Of a stretch of DNA of 64,000 nt, positions 11,889-24,263 are shown piece by piece. The number at the start of each line of letters is the position of its first letter. The first letter of the stretch is position 1. This stretch comes from Botryotinia globosa (lineage: Eukaryota > Ascomycota > Leotiomycetes > Helotiales > Sclerotiniaceae): positions 1,984,001-2,048,000 of the forward strand of contig RCSZ01000001.1 in assembly GCA_014898425.1 (NCBI GenBank), given 5' to 3'. The position numbers were made by a program, and so were the translations under genes. The notes beneath the pieces were generated by a model. It was not told the origin of the DNA and ran no database searches. It saw nothing but the letters and a program-made list of their open reading frames with translations.

Positions 11889-14737
11889 ATGGTATCTGAG
11901 AATTCTCCTTTCGATCCGACGTTATCGGGAATATCAGCCGGTCTCGAATCTTCCAATGAATTTGATCAAACAGCCATCTTTGCAGATTCACTAGGCCTCG
12001 ACGACGATCCTTTGTTTCCATCAAATTGGGACGAGACTACCCCGCCCTACGACGGTGGTCTATATTCGACGCCGTTGAATTGGGATCCCCCGATGCCGAA
12101 ACAAGAAGATCTTCAGGATATAGGTCCGCAGTACAATACTATGAACTCGAACGGTGGACTTACGGCAGCCCAACAAGAAAAATTGCGCGATATTGCCATG
12201 CCACCTCACCTACAGTACCAAAATCAACACAGTCCAGTCTCGATCACTTCCAAGACCACTTCGATCTCCTCACCCGAATCGCAGGATATGAGTCGCAAAC
12301 GCAAATCCTCGGCCGAGGTCGACGATGAGGACGACGACGAGTCTGGAGGACACCACCCACCTGCCAAGAAGACGACGGCGCACAATATGATTGAGAAGAG
12401 ATACCGCAACAACCTGAACGACAAGATTGCGGCTCTTCGGGACAGTGTACCGAGTCTGCGGATAATGCAAAAGAGCGCTCGTGGTGAAGTGACAGCTGAT
12501 GATCGAGACGAATTACAAGGTTTAACTCCAGCTCATAAATTGAACAAAGCTACAGTACGTTGTTTTCTTATTTCTTGTTTCTGGTATGCAAATATGAGTC
12601 GATGTATCTGCGGATATGACAATCAGTTGGGCAACATGTCATGCGAGTCTCAAAATCACGCCATTATCTCATGTCTTCATTTTACCTGCAAGGCTCAAGC
12701 CATGCTAATCGTCACTCTAAATAGGTCCTCTCCAAGGCCACTGAATATATTCGGCATTTAGAGAAGCGCAATTCACGTTTGCAGGATGAGAATAATCAAA
12801 TGAAGACACGCATCAACGCTTTCGAGAAGCTCTTTGTCTCTGGATCTATGGGTTTCGGTCCCATGCAGCAACCAATGAATCCATATCAATACGCTCAAGA
12901 CTTCAACACACCAGGTCCTTCACCTTCCTCCGATCAAGGTATGATACCTGTACCAGACGATATGCGCAGACTGCATGGGCAAATGAGTCAAGAAACTTTT
13001 GCTGTTCCCACGCAATATGTCACTCAGAACCGCCAACCAATCGGTCCTAACGCATGGAATGGTGGATACTTTGGCAAGCTCATGGTCGGCTCTCTTGCTG
13101 GTCTAATGATTGTGCAAGGTTTCTCAGAGGCAGAGCAAGATACTGATACACCTGGCGCTCGTGGTCTCATGGCCCTTCCTACTCACTTCCTTAGAGCCTT
13201 GAGCCGTGGTCTTCATTCCACGTTGGAGGTCGACTTCCAGGGATATCACTTGCCAGCAAGCCAGACTATACATTATCTTCAATATACTCTCGCACTCGGT
13301 CTCCTCCTCTACATTTTCTTACCTTCGTTGTTCAGCCCTAAGCCAAATGCAAGAGGTTCCAAGTCTGCCAATTTAGCTGCCGCGCCTTCACTCGCCTCTT
13401 CAATACAAGTCAGAAGACAGGCTTGGCTTACAGCTGTTCAAACAGTCTGGGTGCCAAGACATAACTTCTTTCTTGAGGCAGCTGCTTTGTGTATGAAGGT
13501 TGGCAAGTTCACCTGTCGCAACATTGTTGGAACTTCGCTCTATTCTTTCTTGACTGGTACCACGGAAGAGCAAGAGGTTGCTCGAATTAAAGCGTGGACT
13601 ATCGCTCTTGACGCACAACTGACTGGCGGTGATGTCGAGGTCAGCAAAAGCCGTTTGACATTGACTTTATTGGCCTCTGGTACACTTCCTGACACTCCAG
13701 CCCGCTTAATGCTCAAAGCACTACACATTCGTGTTTTGTTATGGGAGCTAAACGAGATTGGATTCACTGGATCGAAAATCATTCGAAATTGTGCTCAGGA
13801 AATGGCTAGATGGAAATGGAACGAAGCAAAGCAAATGCAGCAAGTTCTTTCCCAGTCCAAAGAACAACATGATGAGCTTCCCGAACACCTCGCTACCCTT
13901 CTTGAGCATAAGTGCGATGATGTCTTGGTCCATGCCGTTGTACAACGTGCTTATAATCTTGCATGGAATCTACCCACCACCAGTAACACAAAGGTAAACT
14001 GTGGCATGGACCGCGTGGTGGATGATTTTGCTATTCGAAGCCCTCTTGATGCTGTCGCAGCTTGGTGGTCAAGTCTCACACTCCACAAAGCCTTGGCGAA
14101 GAGTTTGGAGGTAGAGGATGGAGATGCTGCAAGTTACAAAACCATCGCCGACGATATCAAGATTGCCATTCAAACAGCACCTCCTGGATCTGGAGCCCAA
14201 ATCCGTGCTCTCGTTGCGCGCGCTGTTCTCGTCAAGGAAAAACGTGGACAAAGTATCGCTATGGCTCTCAAGGCAGTTGGTGCAGGACAACAAAAGATGC
14301 CCGTGTCATCAAATGTCAACATCAAAACATCTGTCGCCGATTTACCAGACATTCGAACTTCGATCCATTGCGCAATGGCCCTTGCTTATTTGGAACGCTT
14401 TCCTATGCCAGCTAATCCTGAGAACGCGCCAAAAATCATCGACTCTATTGTCCCGGTCAACCTCACTTTACTTGGTTTCACGGCAATGTACAAGCTTGTT
14501 GAAAAGATGCATGAACATAGTCTGATTGCCTCGACCTGTGCTCCTTCGTTGGAAAAATTTGCTGGCAACCTCCGAATTTGGATCGGTGGCCCAGATGGTG
14601 AGAAGAGTGGTTTGGAGACGGAATCGAAGAGAGAAATGGTGGAGAAATGCTTAGCCATTACTGCACAAGTTGTTGGCATGGAAAATGATGCGGGCTATGG
14701 TAGCATGAGTGATGACGGTGACAGTGAAGGATGCTGA
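11889..14737 (+). CDS. SREBP-type bHLH membrane-bound transcription factor (SrbA/Sre1-like)
   Basis: Two exons, 11889-12554 and 12725-14737, join in phase 0 and give 892 residues. After an acidic, Pro-rich N terminus and a basic KRK/KK stretch comes the bHLH domain (from about residue 160). It contains [13 protein letters not shown], whose Tyr is the hallmark of SREBPs where other bHLH proteins have Arg. Helix 2 ([14 protein letters not shown]) begins exactly at the intron junction and is followed by a short leucine-zipper-like coil. Two hydrophobic segments follow, near residues 336-354 ([15 protein letters not shown]) and 405-425 ([17 protein letters not shown]), then a long C-terminal region matching the fungal SREBP C-terminal domain (DUF2014). 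Family members sit in the ER, are cleaved at low sterol or oxygen, and drive ergosterol, iron and azole-tolerance genes. An in-frame ATG at 11847 would add 14 residues. Confidence 0.93.
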
Positions 14738-15482
14738 TGATTATTTTCATTTTCATTTTTCTTGCAACTTTCTTCAAACCCGTGGATTGACAGACGGGAG
14801 GACCTGACAAGATCTTTTGTCCGGCACAAATTTTTGGCATTTGGAACGGCACAAGGGGTATTATTATTTTTCTTTATTAAATCGTCATGGATACCAGGTA
14901 AGCGAATGTCGGGACTGATTGGCGTTTGAGGTTTAATCTAGATGCGATAGTATCATAGAGCACTGCGCTGCGCTGCTTTGGTTTGTAGTTAAATGCATAG
15001 GCTCTACTTTAATGAAAAATCTACTTCTCTCAACAGATTCTTCATACAATTCTTCATCTTGTGCCTGTTTGATTTATCCTTTAATTTCTTCCATCTTCTC
15101 TTACAGACCTAGAGAGAACCATGGTTGCTCCGACACCCATTGCTCGAAGGGATTTCTTCATTTTACCCATAGAATTGGGCAACGCTTATTATTCGATCAA
15201 GTATATTGAGTGACGATATGAAAATATAAAATACTACATGTAGTTGGTTATATACGACATGGTATAGATATTCCCGTACAACTGTATTTAATAATCCTCT
15301 CTCTATTAATCAATATCATCATTGCTCCATGTACAAAGTAAACTCACCCGCCAAACCACAGACTAAAAATGCTCCCGAATTGACATTTCCGATGCTTCTC
15401 CGGTAGAGCATGGAAATGTGTATGAAGTATCGTCTTAATTATTTTGTAATATAATAGTTAGTTATAGGTTAGTTATACTAAA

Positions 15483-16210
15483 TTCGTAGACCATATTCCA
15501 GATTATAGAAAGATTTTTTTTTTGAATTTTTTTTGAATTTTTTTTGAATTATAATATAAGATTAAAATATTAATAAAATCATAGTGTCGGAAAATGTTTC
15601 ATTATTTCTTATTTTCAATCTTTTTTAAAAACTTTAAAACTATCGAATTAAAATTAAAGCTATGGTGAAAAATTTCACTATCCTTATTTTTAATATGTAT
15701 TGTTATTTTATTATTTGAATTAAAATATTTTAAAATTCTCATGTCTTTTTTTAAAAAAAAAAATTATATATTGTTATATAAAAGCAAAGTTTTTTGTTAT
15801 AAAATTATTTAAAGGAAAAAAGAAAAAAAAGATAAAAAAGATAAAAAAGATAAAGAAGGTGAAAAAAAATATCAAAAAAGTATGTGTTATTAATAATATT
15901 AAATTTTATTAAATTTTATTAAATTTTATAATAATTTCAAAAATAAATAAAGAGTTTATTATCACATATGAAAAAAAACTATATATATATTTCTATTAAA
16001 TTTGAATAAAAATAAAAATAAAAGAATATAAAAAATGAAAATGACGAAATATTTTGAAGAAAAAAAGAATTGAAAAGTTTTAAAAAATTATCATATTTAT
16101 AATAAGGCTGGAATTCAAGATATTATATATTATATAAGAATACATTCAATCTTGATAAAAATTAGATTTTTTTCTTATAAGATATTATACTATGAATTAA
16201 TTAATACGAT
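15483..16210. other. AT-rich island, RIP-like
   Basis: Extremely A/T-rich sequence with homopolymer runs, repeated TTTTTTTTGAATT and AAATTTTATT units, and stops in all frames. In Pezizomycotina such islands are usually old repeats mutated by RIP. No transposon protein is readable in this one. Confidence 0.7.
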
Positions 16211-16620
16211 ATTGAGTTGAATGACTTCAGTTGATTAATTAGAGTGTGGGTTTGGATAGGAAAGGAAGGAAATCTTCCTATCGTTTTTGTTTTGTTTTGT
16301 TTCGTTATCAGGAGGTGGAGGGAGGTGGTTGTGTTTTTTCTTATCGGGAGATGTTTGGTGGGTGGATGGATGGATGGATGGGTGTGTATCTGTGTATCTG
16401 TGTATCTTTGCGTGCTTTCTATCTGATTGATTGACCGATTGATTAATAATAGTAAAGAGAATGAATAGTTGGTGGTTGACCGGCCGAGGAAATGTCATTG
16501 TTAAAATTGAGGGGAGAGAGAACTGGGGCTGGGGTTGGTTTTTGAGAGCGTTTGATTGGTAAGTGGGAGTGGGAACGGGGGGGAGGTGGGAAGTTGGGAA
16601 GTTGAAGGGTTTCCGAGGAG

Positions 16621-16715
16621 GAGGATTGAGGATTGAGGATTGAGGATTGAGGATTGAGGATTGAGGATTGAGGATTGAGGATTGAGGTTTGAGGATTGAG
16701 GATTGAGGTTTGAGG
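16621..16715. repeat. 7-nt tandem repeat GGATTGA, about 12 copies
   Basis: Repeats of GAGGATT with occasional GAGGTTT variants run for about 95 nt, followed by a GGGAT array. It lies about 450 nt upstream of the nitrite reductase start. Confidence 0.95.
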
Positions 16716-17164
16716 AGATGGGATGGGATGGGATGGGGGGAAGGGGTATTGGGTGTTGAGTTTGATATCGCGCTATCTTCTGTGGTTGATAGAGAGATTG
16801 TGGCGGGCTTGGAGATAAGTGTTTGTATACATGTATATATCTATATCTATATATTGTGTACTTTCCTTTCCTTTCCTTTACTTTATTATTAATCTCTTGT
16901 TTGCATTAAATTTTATTCCTATCCTTTTTGATATATATATTTATATATGTGTATTTTATTCTCTCTTCTTTTTTCATCCAAGCTCATATGAACACTTTAC
17001 TACTATCACAATGATGAAAGTATATTAAGTATACTGGTACAGAAACGTATATATACATCTACGTGTACTGGACTTCTCTTCAGTGCAGCCGAAAATACTA
17101 CGAGTTGGGAAAAATCAAAGAGTTCTCGGTTTCTTTTCCTGGTGCGCGAATATCGAATATCGTC

Positions 17165-20100
17165 ATGTCGAAGTTGCAATCGCAGGTTCCGGTCGAGGTG
17201 GTAGATGATTTGGGGAATGGGAATGGGGGTTTGCATGGGGTAAATGCATCTGGGAATGGGGGTTTGGATGGGATAATTGCATCTGGGAATCCGGCTTTGG
17301 ATGGCATAATTGCATCTGGGAATGCGGCTTTGGATGGCGTAATTGCATCTGGGAATGAGAATCTAGGGGCGGAGAGGAAGAAAGTCGTGGTTGTTGGGTT
17401 GGGGATGGTGGGGATTGCTTTCATGTGAGTTTCATTGAATACTTATGCTTTACTGGATATAGGGTTTCTTCGTTGGCGGTGATGTTTAGCTTGGTTGGAA
17501 AAGTTTCGATTCTAGGAGGTGTGCTAATGATCGACTAGAGAGAAACTGATGAAATTGGATGCGAAGAAGCGAGAATACGATATCGTGGTTATAGGCGAAG
17601 AATCTCATCTCGCATACAATCGAGTTGGTCTGACGAGTTTCTTTCAACATCGGATTGTGGAGAACTTGTATCTGAATCCGAAGACTTGGGTACGTTTTTT
17701 TTACTCTTGGGTTCTTGCACACGATTCGGTGAGTTAATGCTGGGAATAGTATGCGGATGTTCCGGCCGGTTCCCTCAACTATCATATCAATACCAAGGTG
17801 GTGGAGATTTGTCACTCGAGCAAAAGAGTTACGTGTGCGTCGGGTGAAGAGGTCGCGTATGATATTCTGGTTCTGGCGACGGGTTCTGATGCCCTGGTGC
17901 CGACGCAAACTCCCGGGCACGATGCCAAGGGTGTTTTTGTGTATCGGAATATAGAGGATTTGGAAAATCTGATCCGGTTTTCGGATCAGAAAAAGGATAC
18001 GCATGGACTTGTAGTGGGCGGAGGGCTCTTGGGTCTCGAAGCTGCGAAGGCTATGATGGATCTGCAGAATTATAAGAAAGTACATTTGATTGAGCGGAAT
18101 AAGTGGGTGTTGAGTCGCCAGCTTGATTCTGATGCCGGAGGCTTGGTGGTGGAACAGGTGAGAGGATTAGGTTTGGATGTCATGCTGTCCAAACGCGTTG
18201 GGAAGATCGAGGTGACGGACGAGAATGAGGTGAAGGGGGTGGTGTTTGAAGACGGAGAAGCGATGGAATGCTCGACGATCTGTTTTGCTATTGGGATTAG
18301 GGCTCGCGATGAACTTGCTCGTCAAGCAGGCATTAAATGCGCGGAGCGCGGCGGAGGAATCGTCGTCGGAGATGATTTGAGTACAAGTGTCAAAGACGTC
18401 TACGCAATTGGCGAGTGTGCGAGTTGGGAGAATCAGACATTCGGACTGATCGCGCCGGGAATCGAGATGGCAGATGTGTTGTCTTTCAACTTGACACAGG
18501 CAAAGATCCATGCGTATCGGAAATTTAAGCGACCCGATCTCAGCACGAAGCTGAAGCTGTTGGGAGTGGAGGTTGCGAGTTTTGGCGACTTCTTCGCGGA
18601 TAGAGATGGGCCTAAGAATTTACCAATCAGGGCGGCGAAGAAGAATAGAGATTCTTCGGATTCTTCGATGCAGTGGACGACTGAACCTAGGCCCTCTCCG
18701 GTTAAGGCACTTACGTATAAAGATCCGTTTCAAGCTGTTTACAAGAAGTATTTGTTCACCATGGATGGAAAATATCTCTTAGGTGGTATGATGATTGGAG
18801 ATACGAAAGATTATGTCAAGCTGGTGCCTATGGTGAAGAATCAAAAAATGCTAGATGTACCGCCTAGTCAATTCATCCTCGGAGCCAGCAAGGAAGGTGA
18901 TGAAGGTGGAGACGACTTGGACGACGACACTCAAATATGCTCATGTCACAATGTCAGCAAAGGAGACGTCGTCCATTCCGTCAAGCAAGGCTCATGCAAA
19001 AGTATTGGAGACGTCAAATCATGCACCAAAGCCGGAACAGGATGTGGTGGCTGCATGCCCCTGGTGACCAGCATCTTCAACAGCACGATGAAATCCATGG
19101 GTCAAGAAGTGAAAAATCACATCTGTCCTCATTTCAACTACTCACGCGCCGATCTCTATAACATCATTTCCGTCAAGGGCTTAAAGACCCTCACAGAGGT
19201 AATGCGGGAAGCGGGCAATGATCCCGAGAGTCTGGGATGCGAAGCGTGTAAACCTTCGATCGGATCGATATTCAGCTCGCTCTACAACAAACATGTTATT
19301 TCGCGTCCGCTGCATGGGCTTCAAGAGACTAACGATCGTTTCTTGGCGAATATTCAACGAAATGGTACTTTCTCTGTTGTGCCACGAGTATCTGCGGGCG
19401 AGATCACGCCGGATAAGTTGATCCTTATAGGGAGTGTGGCGAAGAAATATAACCTCTACACGAAGATTACCGGCGGTCAGAGAATCGACATGTTTGGAGC
19501 GAAGAAACAGGATCTTTTGGCGATCTGGAAGGAGCTGGTAGAAGGAGGTATGGAATCCGGTCATGCGTATGCGAAGAGTTTGCGGACGGTTAAGAGTTGT
19601 GTGGGAACTACTTGGTGTCGGTACGGTATTGGAGATTCGGTGGGGATGGCGGTGCGATTGGAAGAGAGGTATAAGAGTATTCGATCGCCGCATAAGATTA
19701 AGGGGGGTGTAAGTGGATGTGTGAGGGAATGCGCCGAGGCGCAGAATAAAGAGTAGGTTCCTCGTTTCTGTTTTCAATGGCTTGTCTCTTCTTTATTTCT
19801 CGGATATCAATACTAATCGGCTGTCGTTAGTTTCGGGCTCATAGCCACAGAAAAAGGTTTCAATATTTTTGTGGGCGGAAATGGTGGCGCTACACCCCGC
19901 CACAGCGAACTCCTAGCTAAAGACGTCCCCCCAGACTCGGTTATCTCGATCCTAGACCGCTACCTCATCTTCTACATCCGCACAGCCGATAAGTTGCAAC
20001 GTACAGCTCGATGGCTGGAAGCTCTCCCGGGCGGGATCAAATATCTCCGCGAAGTTATCTTGGAAGATAAGCTAGGTATTTGTGCGAGTTTGGAAGCGCA

Positions 20101-20902
20101 GATGGAGGAATTAGTGGGAAGTTTCTTTGATGAATGGAAAGCTGCGATTGAGGATGAAGAAATGAGAAAGAGATTTAATCAGTTTGATAATTGTGATGAT
20201 CGGGTTGAAAATATGGATGTGCAGGTTGAGCGGGGACAAACGAGACCGGTGGATTGGACAAAGGACAGCGCGAAGACGGATTTCAGGAATGTGAAGTGGA
20301 CGAGTTTGAATTGGGAGAGGGTGATTAAGAAAGATCATTTCAAGGGCGCGGATGAGGCGCCCAGTGGGATTTCGGCAAGTGTGAAGAGGGGAGACACGCA
20401 GTTGGCGATTTGGAGAGTGCAGGGGAGGTGGTTGGCTAGTCAGCAGATGTGTCCGCATAAGAGGGCGTTTGTTTTGAGTGATGGGTTGATTGGAGATTCG
20501 GGTCATGGGTCGTTTTCTGTTCCTGGGAGTGATGGGAGTGATGGCATGGAGGAGAAGAATCTTTGGATCTCGTGTCCGAATCATAAGAGGAATTTTAATT
20601 TGAATGGAGAGGATAAGGGGAGGTGTAAGAATGATGAGGAAGTTAGTATTGCGATTTTTGAGGCGGAGGAGAGAGAGGATGGGTGGGTTTATTTGAAGTT
20701 ACCGCCGGTTTATGAGTTGGATGGAGTGTTGGGAATGGAGAGGTGGAAAGTTAGAGAAGGAGAGGCGGGCGAAAGACAATTTAAAAAATTGGATGAGAAG
20801 ATCGGGTTTGCGATGGATGGGGGGAGGATGAAGGGGAGAAAGCCGGCGGAAAAGAGAAGGGAAGTGAGGGTAGGGGGAGAGGGAGGCGGTATTGATTGGT
20901 AA
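17165..20902 (+). CDS. Assimilatory nitrite reductase [NAD(P)H], FAD/siroheme, with C-terminal Rieske domain
   Basis: Four exons (17165-17424, 17539-17689, 17750-19752, 19831-20902) join in frame and give 1,161 residues, the size expected for fungal NiiA/NIT-6. It reduces nitrite to ammonium in the cytosol with NAD(P)H. Domains in order: FAD/NAD(P)H disulfide-oxidoreductase module with [13 protein letters not shown] and [13 protein letters not shown]; a BFD-like [2Fe-2S] domain near residues 530-570 (CSCHN and CGGC); a sulfite/nitrite-reductase half domain; the siroheme/4Fe-4S ligands CVGTTWC and CVREC (about 753-797); and a Rieske domain with CPHK and CPNH (about 1011-1055). The third intron falls just before the conserved [10 protein letters not shown]. 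Residues about 18-65 are a degenerate 11-residue repeat not expected in the family. The coding region is bracketed by repeats and no nitrate reductase gene is adjacent. Confidence 0.96.
17217..17358 (+). repeat. In-frame 33-nt tandem repeat in nitrite reductase N terminus
   Basis: Four and a half units of an 11-residue repeat, consensus GN..LDGIIAS. The DNA units are GGGAATG..GGTTTGGATGG..TAATTGCATCT. The unit length is a multiple of three, so copy-number change keeps the frame. Confidence 0.95.
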
Positions 20903-21875
20903 TTTGATTGGAGCAAGATTGGGGTTGCGTGTAGTAACATGGAACTAGCACTGGAATTAGAACCAAAATTAGAGTAGGAGTTTAAATCTTTGCGGCTTTA
21001 TTGTGTATTGTATTAGAAAGATATCGCACGAACACTCATGCAATATGCACATCACATGTATTTTGTAGTTAGATTCTAGCTTTGAATAATTCAATCACTA
21101 TAGTCTATACTCTATGCATTCCATTGACCTAAACCCTTATTTATAAATAGATTATAAGCCACGCTGCTTTGTAGTAAGACGATAGTCGACAGCTATCAAA
21201 AAGGCTTGTATTAAGGAGATCATGATCTGAAGCGATTCGCGCGCGTGCACAGGCCATAAAAGGTGATTATCGTCCCAAGGGGATACTTCCTGTCGTCAAT
21301 TCTGTAAGGTTAGTTTATAATTCCAAGGTCAGATTGAACTAATATTGAGCCCTTTCATTTGAGCCCTTTTATTTGAGCCCTTTCATTTGAGCCCTTTCAT
21401 TTGAGCTTAGGGAACACAGTCGTCAAATCTTGAATTATGTTTATAAATCAAAGTGATATTTCTGAGCAACAGTCACAAGACTCTAATACTAGGCCGTTTG
21501 AATAAATTTAGCCAAGCTGCGTCATGCTGATTGGAAGTTGCAGACCCGAAGATACGACGCCGAGTATCATATACTACCAAATAGAAGATACTCGTGGTCA
21601 AATAAACGGACAGTCCAAATAAGAGATATATGTGTCACGGTTCGAGAAGTTTGAGTGTGGCGGGGAATAATCACAGAAGAATGGTGACCGTTCGTTATGC
21701 GAATCACAAGTTGAAGATTGGTTATTTTTAACAGATCTAAGAACAGTGAATGGAGATGGTGTAACAGGTCTGGGCCTTATAAATGGCAGGTTTTTGTAGT
21801 AGGTATCGAAAGCCTCTTAGTCCGTCACCACAACCATCACCACAACCAACACCACAATCATCATCACCACGCAAA
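20903..21875. other. Intergenic between nitrite reductase and acireductone dioxygenase
   Basis: About 1 kb holding the 3' untranslated region of the nitrite reductase gene and the promoter of the next gene. It contains a 14-nt tandem array (21345-21406). Nothing else was recognised. Confidence 0.5.
21345..21406. repeat. 14-nt tandem repeat TTGAGCCCTTTCAT
   Basis: Four full units plus a partial unit. The second unit carries one C-to-T change. Confidence 0.95.
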
Positions 21876-22543
21876 ATGAAGGTTTACCTCCATGACAACA
21901 AACCTGTAAGCATATTCCTGCGAGGATTGGAAACGAGCTAAGACGTTGCCTACCAGGGCGATTCTCGTCTCCCACAGGATTCAGGAACCCCCTATCAGTA
22001 GAAGATCTCACAGCCCTCGGTGTACTTTACTACAATCTACCAGTAGATTTTCCTGACTCAAAAGAAAGGCTTGAGAAGATCGCAGCTACTCGCGGCTATA
22101 CAAATCGCGATGAACTCGGAGTTTCCCCAGAGACTATAGGTCCTGCGTTTGAGGCACTTTGTAAAAAATTCTTCATGGAGCATCTTCATCAAGATGAAGA
22201 GGTTCGTTATTTTCTCAAAGGTGTTGGTTATTTCGATGTTCGTAATGCAAAGGACGAGCGGGTTCGTATCAAGGCCGAAGCGGGAGATTTGCTTGTCTTG
22301 CCTGCGGGAATTTATCATCGTTTTACGCTTGACGAAGCGAACGTAAGTTAACCCCTTGTTTTAGCACTAAGTTTAGTGAGCATATCTAGCTAACGCAATA
22401 CATCTCGCTAGTACGGTGGTGTTCTTCGGTTGTTTGAGGATCATCCGAAGTGGGAAGCTTTGAATCGTAGTGCGGAGACAGATCAAGACGAGTATCGCAA
22501 GAACTACCTCCTGGCAAGAAGCAACGGCAGCTTTCTGGTCTGA
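21876..22543 (+). CDS. Acireductone dioxygenase (methionine salvage), with apparent 1-nt frameshift
   Basis: Three exons: 21876-21905, 21957-22342 and 22412-22543. The product would be a small cupin that oxidises acireductone in the methionine salvage pathway. Family landmarks are clear: an N-terminal MKVYLHDN, GDSRLPQDSG, GVLYYNLP, the metal ligands in EHLHQDEE (His, His, Glu), GYFDVR, DLLVLPAGIYHRF (last His ligand) and FEDHPKW. Reading in frame from exon 2 hits TAG at 21999-22001 just after GTPYQ. One base further along, the family-like frame (LSVEDLTALGVLYY) resumes, with its CTA codon at 21992. The break lies in a run of five C at 21988-21992, so it is either a real lesion or a homopolymer sequencing error. 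Everything after the break is intact, including both splice junctions. Confidence 0.88.
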
Positions 22544-22998
22544 TTCCGACATCATGCCGTGTAATCAAAGAATTTTGGATGAAGACTGCTGCGAGGGAAG
22601 ATTAGGATAAAATGATGTTTATTTATAACGTACCCATTTGCTCCTGTGGTTGATAAAACCTCACGCCTGTACCATAAAAAAGTGCTTGGTGCTACCTTGA
22701 ACTAGCAATTTAATGAACGTCTCGTTTTCCTGTGCGTGCATTCTATTCACATCGTAAGCAAACTTTGCGGATCAGCAAATATATGCAATGCTCCCCACCC
22801 CCAAAACTACGCCGCTTGCCCATCAAAGCCACATTGAATAAGCAGGACCAAAAGTAGTCTATGCTACACAAGTCTCCCTGATTCCCCTTGGAACCTGGTT
22901 AATAAAAGTTGATAAGTAAAAGCTCGTAATCCTATTACTCGTGCTTGTTCAGAAGCATAACCTACAGTCCAAACCCAAACTCAAACTCAAACTTAAGC

Positions 22999-24263
22999 AT
23001 GTCTACTGCCGGATTTTTTCATACTCCTGTCTATCCCGGCGTCAATCTAGATGCTAATAAGGGACCTAAGATAAATTCTGTCTCTGGGATCTTCATTGGC
23101 ATCTCTCTCATCACAATCTTTGTTCGCGTGTTCTCAAGATGGTGGACGAAAATAGAGTTTTGGGTTGATGACTACCTGATTCTTATGGGCGCCATAAGAG
23201 CGGAACTTCCAAAACACATGAAGATGATTTGAGACTGACATAGGAACTTAGGCATTTTGAATTGCATATAGCGCTTTGCTAATCTTCGAGGTCCAGCATA
23301 ACTATTGCGGTCAACACATAGGAAAGATGGATATACCTCATCTCATCTCCTTTGTGAAAGGCTTATATGTGGCCACAATAATGTATCCAATTGCTTTGAC
23401 TTTCAGCAAACTCTCCCTTCTTGCTCTATACTGGAGAATTTTTCGCGTCCCAAAGGGTCAGATGCCATTCATTGGGGCCGCAGCAGTAAATACTGCTTGG
23501 ATGACAGCTGCTGTAAGATTCCATGCTCTCGGCTTTTGCTGTCTTATGGATTCATGTGTAGCTGCTTGTTGAGATTTTTTATGTGTACCGGTCGCATCAT
23601 TCTGGGATGCAACAATTGAAGGGAAATGTATAAATTATCCAGCTTTCTTCCTATCCAACGAAGCTTTCTCAATTGCACTCGATATCGTAGTGCTTTTGAT
23701 GCCAGTAAACTTCATTTCTTCAATCAAAAGATCTCTGTCGCAGCGCATCTCCATCAGCAGCAAATTCCTAGTAGGTTTGATGTAAGGGTTCCTTGAAAAC
23801 TCACGCAACCTATCGTCTAATTCAAAAAAAAGAGACAATACTATCTTGCCTCCGATTATGAAGACTTGTTCTCGCTGAAAAGCTTCCTGGACCTGACCCT
23901 TCTTGTAAGGTAACCCTGATCTGTACCTCTCTTTACTTGGCTAAGGGTAGTTCTAAAGTCGATGATGTCGATGCCGGACTTTGGGCAGCTATAGAACTTA
24001 ATACATGGGTTCTTGTGGCCTCAATCCCGACGTTCAAACCAATTATAGTGAAGATTTTGAAAGACAGAAAAGCGCGCCAGGCTGCCGCCTCCGGCAATCA
24101 CGCAGATTATTCCAAATCGATATCGATAAATAAAGGGTACAAACGTTCGAAAGGAAGCTCTTCCCCTTCCACAACTAGTGGGGACCAGCTAGATCTAGTT
24201 GAAAGATGTGCGATTCGTGAGAATTCATCTCAAAATGAAATGGAACTTTATGTTAGAGGATAA
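22999..24263 (+). pseudogene. Rhodopsin-like (SAT4-type) fungal integral membrane protein, decayed
   Basis: Translated pieces match the fungal plasma-membrane family with SAT4/rhodopsin-type domains: an N-terminal helix and the typical FWVDDYLILMGA, then ALLIFEVQHNYC, YPIALTFSKLSLLALYWRIF, then VPVASFWDATIEGKCINYP and FLSNEAFSIALDIVVLLMPV, and finally AGLWAAIELNTWVLVASIPTFKPI. Three lesions separate them. The first intron has ATAAGA where a GTAAGA donor is expected (just after GGCGCC near 23190). A T run at 23575-23580 is one base short for the expected frame. An in-frame TGA sits at 23859-23861. The homologous length is near normal (about 370 residues), so loss of function is probably recent. 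An unusual intron pattern is the alternative. It lies next to an AT-rich repeat. Confidence 0.75.

Larger units (their letters stand above)
14738..17164. other. Intergenic: AT-rich island then repeat-dense promoter of nitrite reductase
   Basis: About 2.4 kb. Roughly 15483-16210 is an A/T island with T runs, A runs and short direct repeats, and no coding potential. From 16240 the composition flips to G-rich on the plus strand, with several short tandem arrays. Two HGATAR-type sites (TGATAA and CGATAA on the minus strand) lie near 16304 and 16341, and such sites bind AreA/NIT2 GATA factors. Their function here is inference. Confidence 0.6.
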
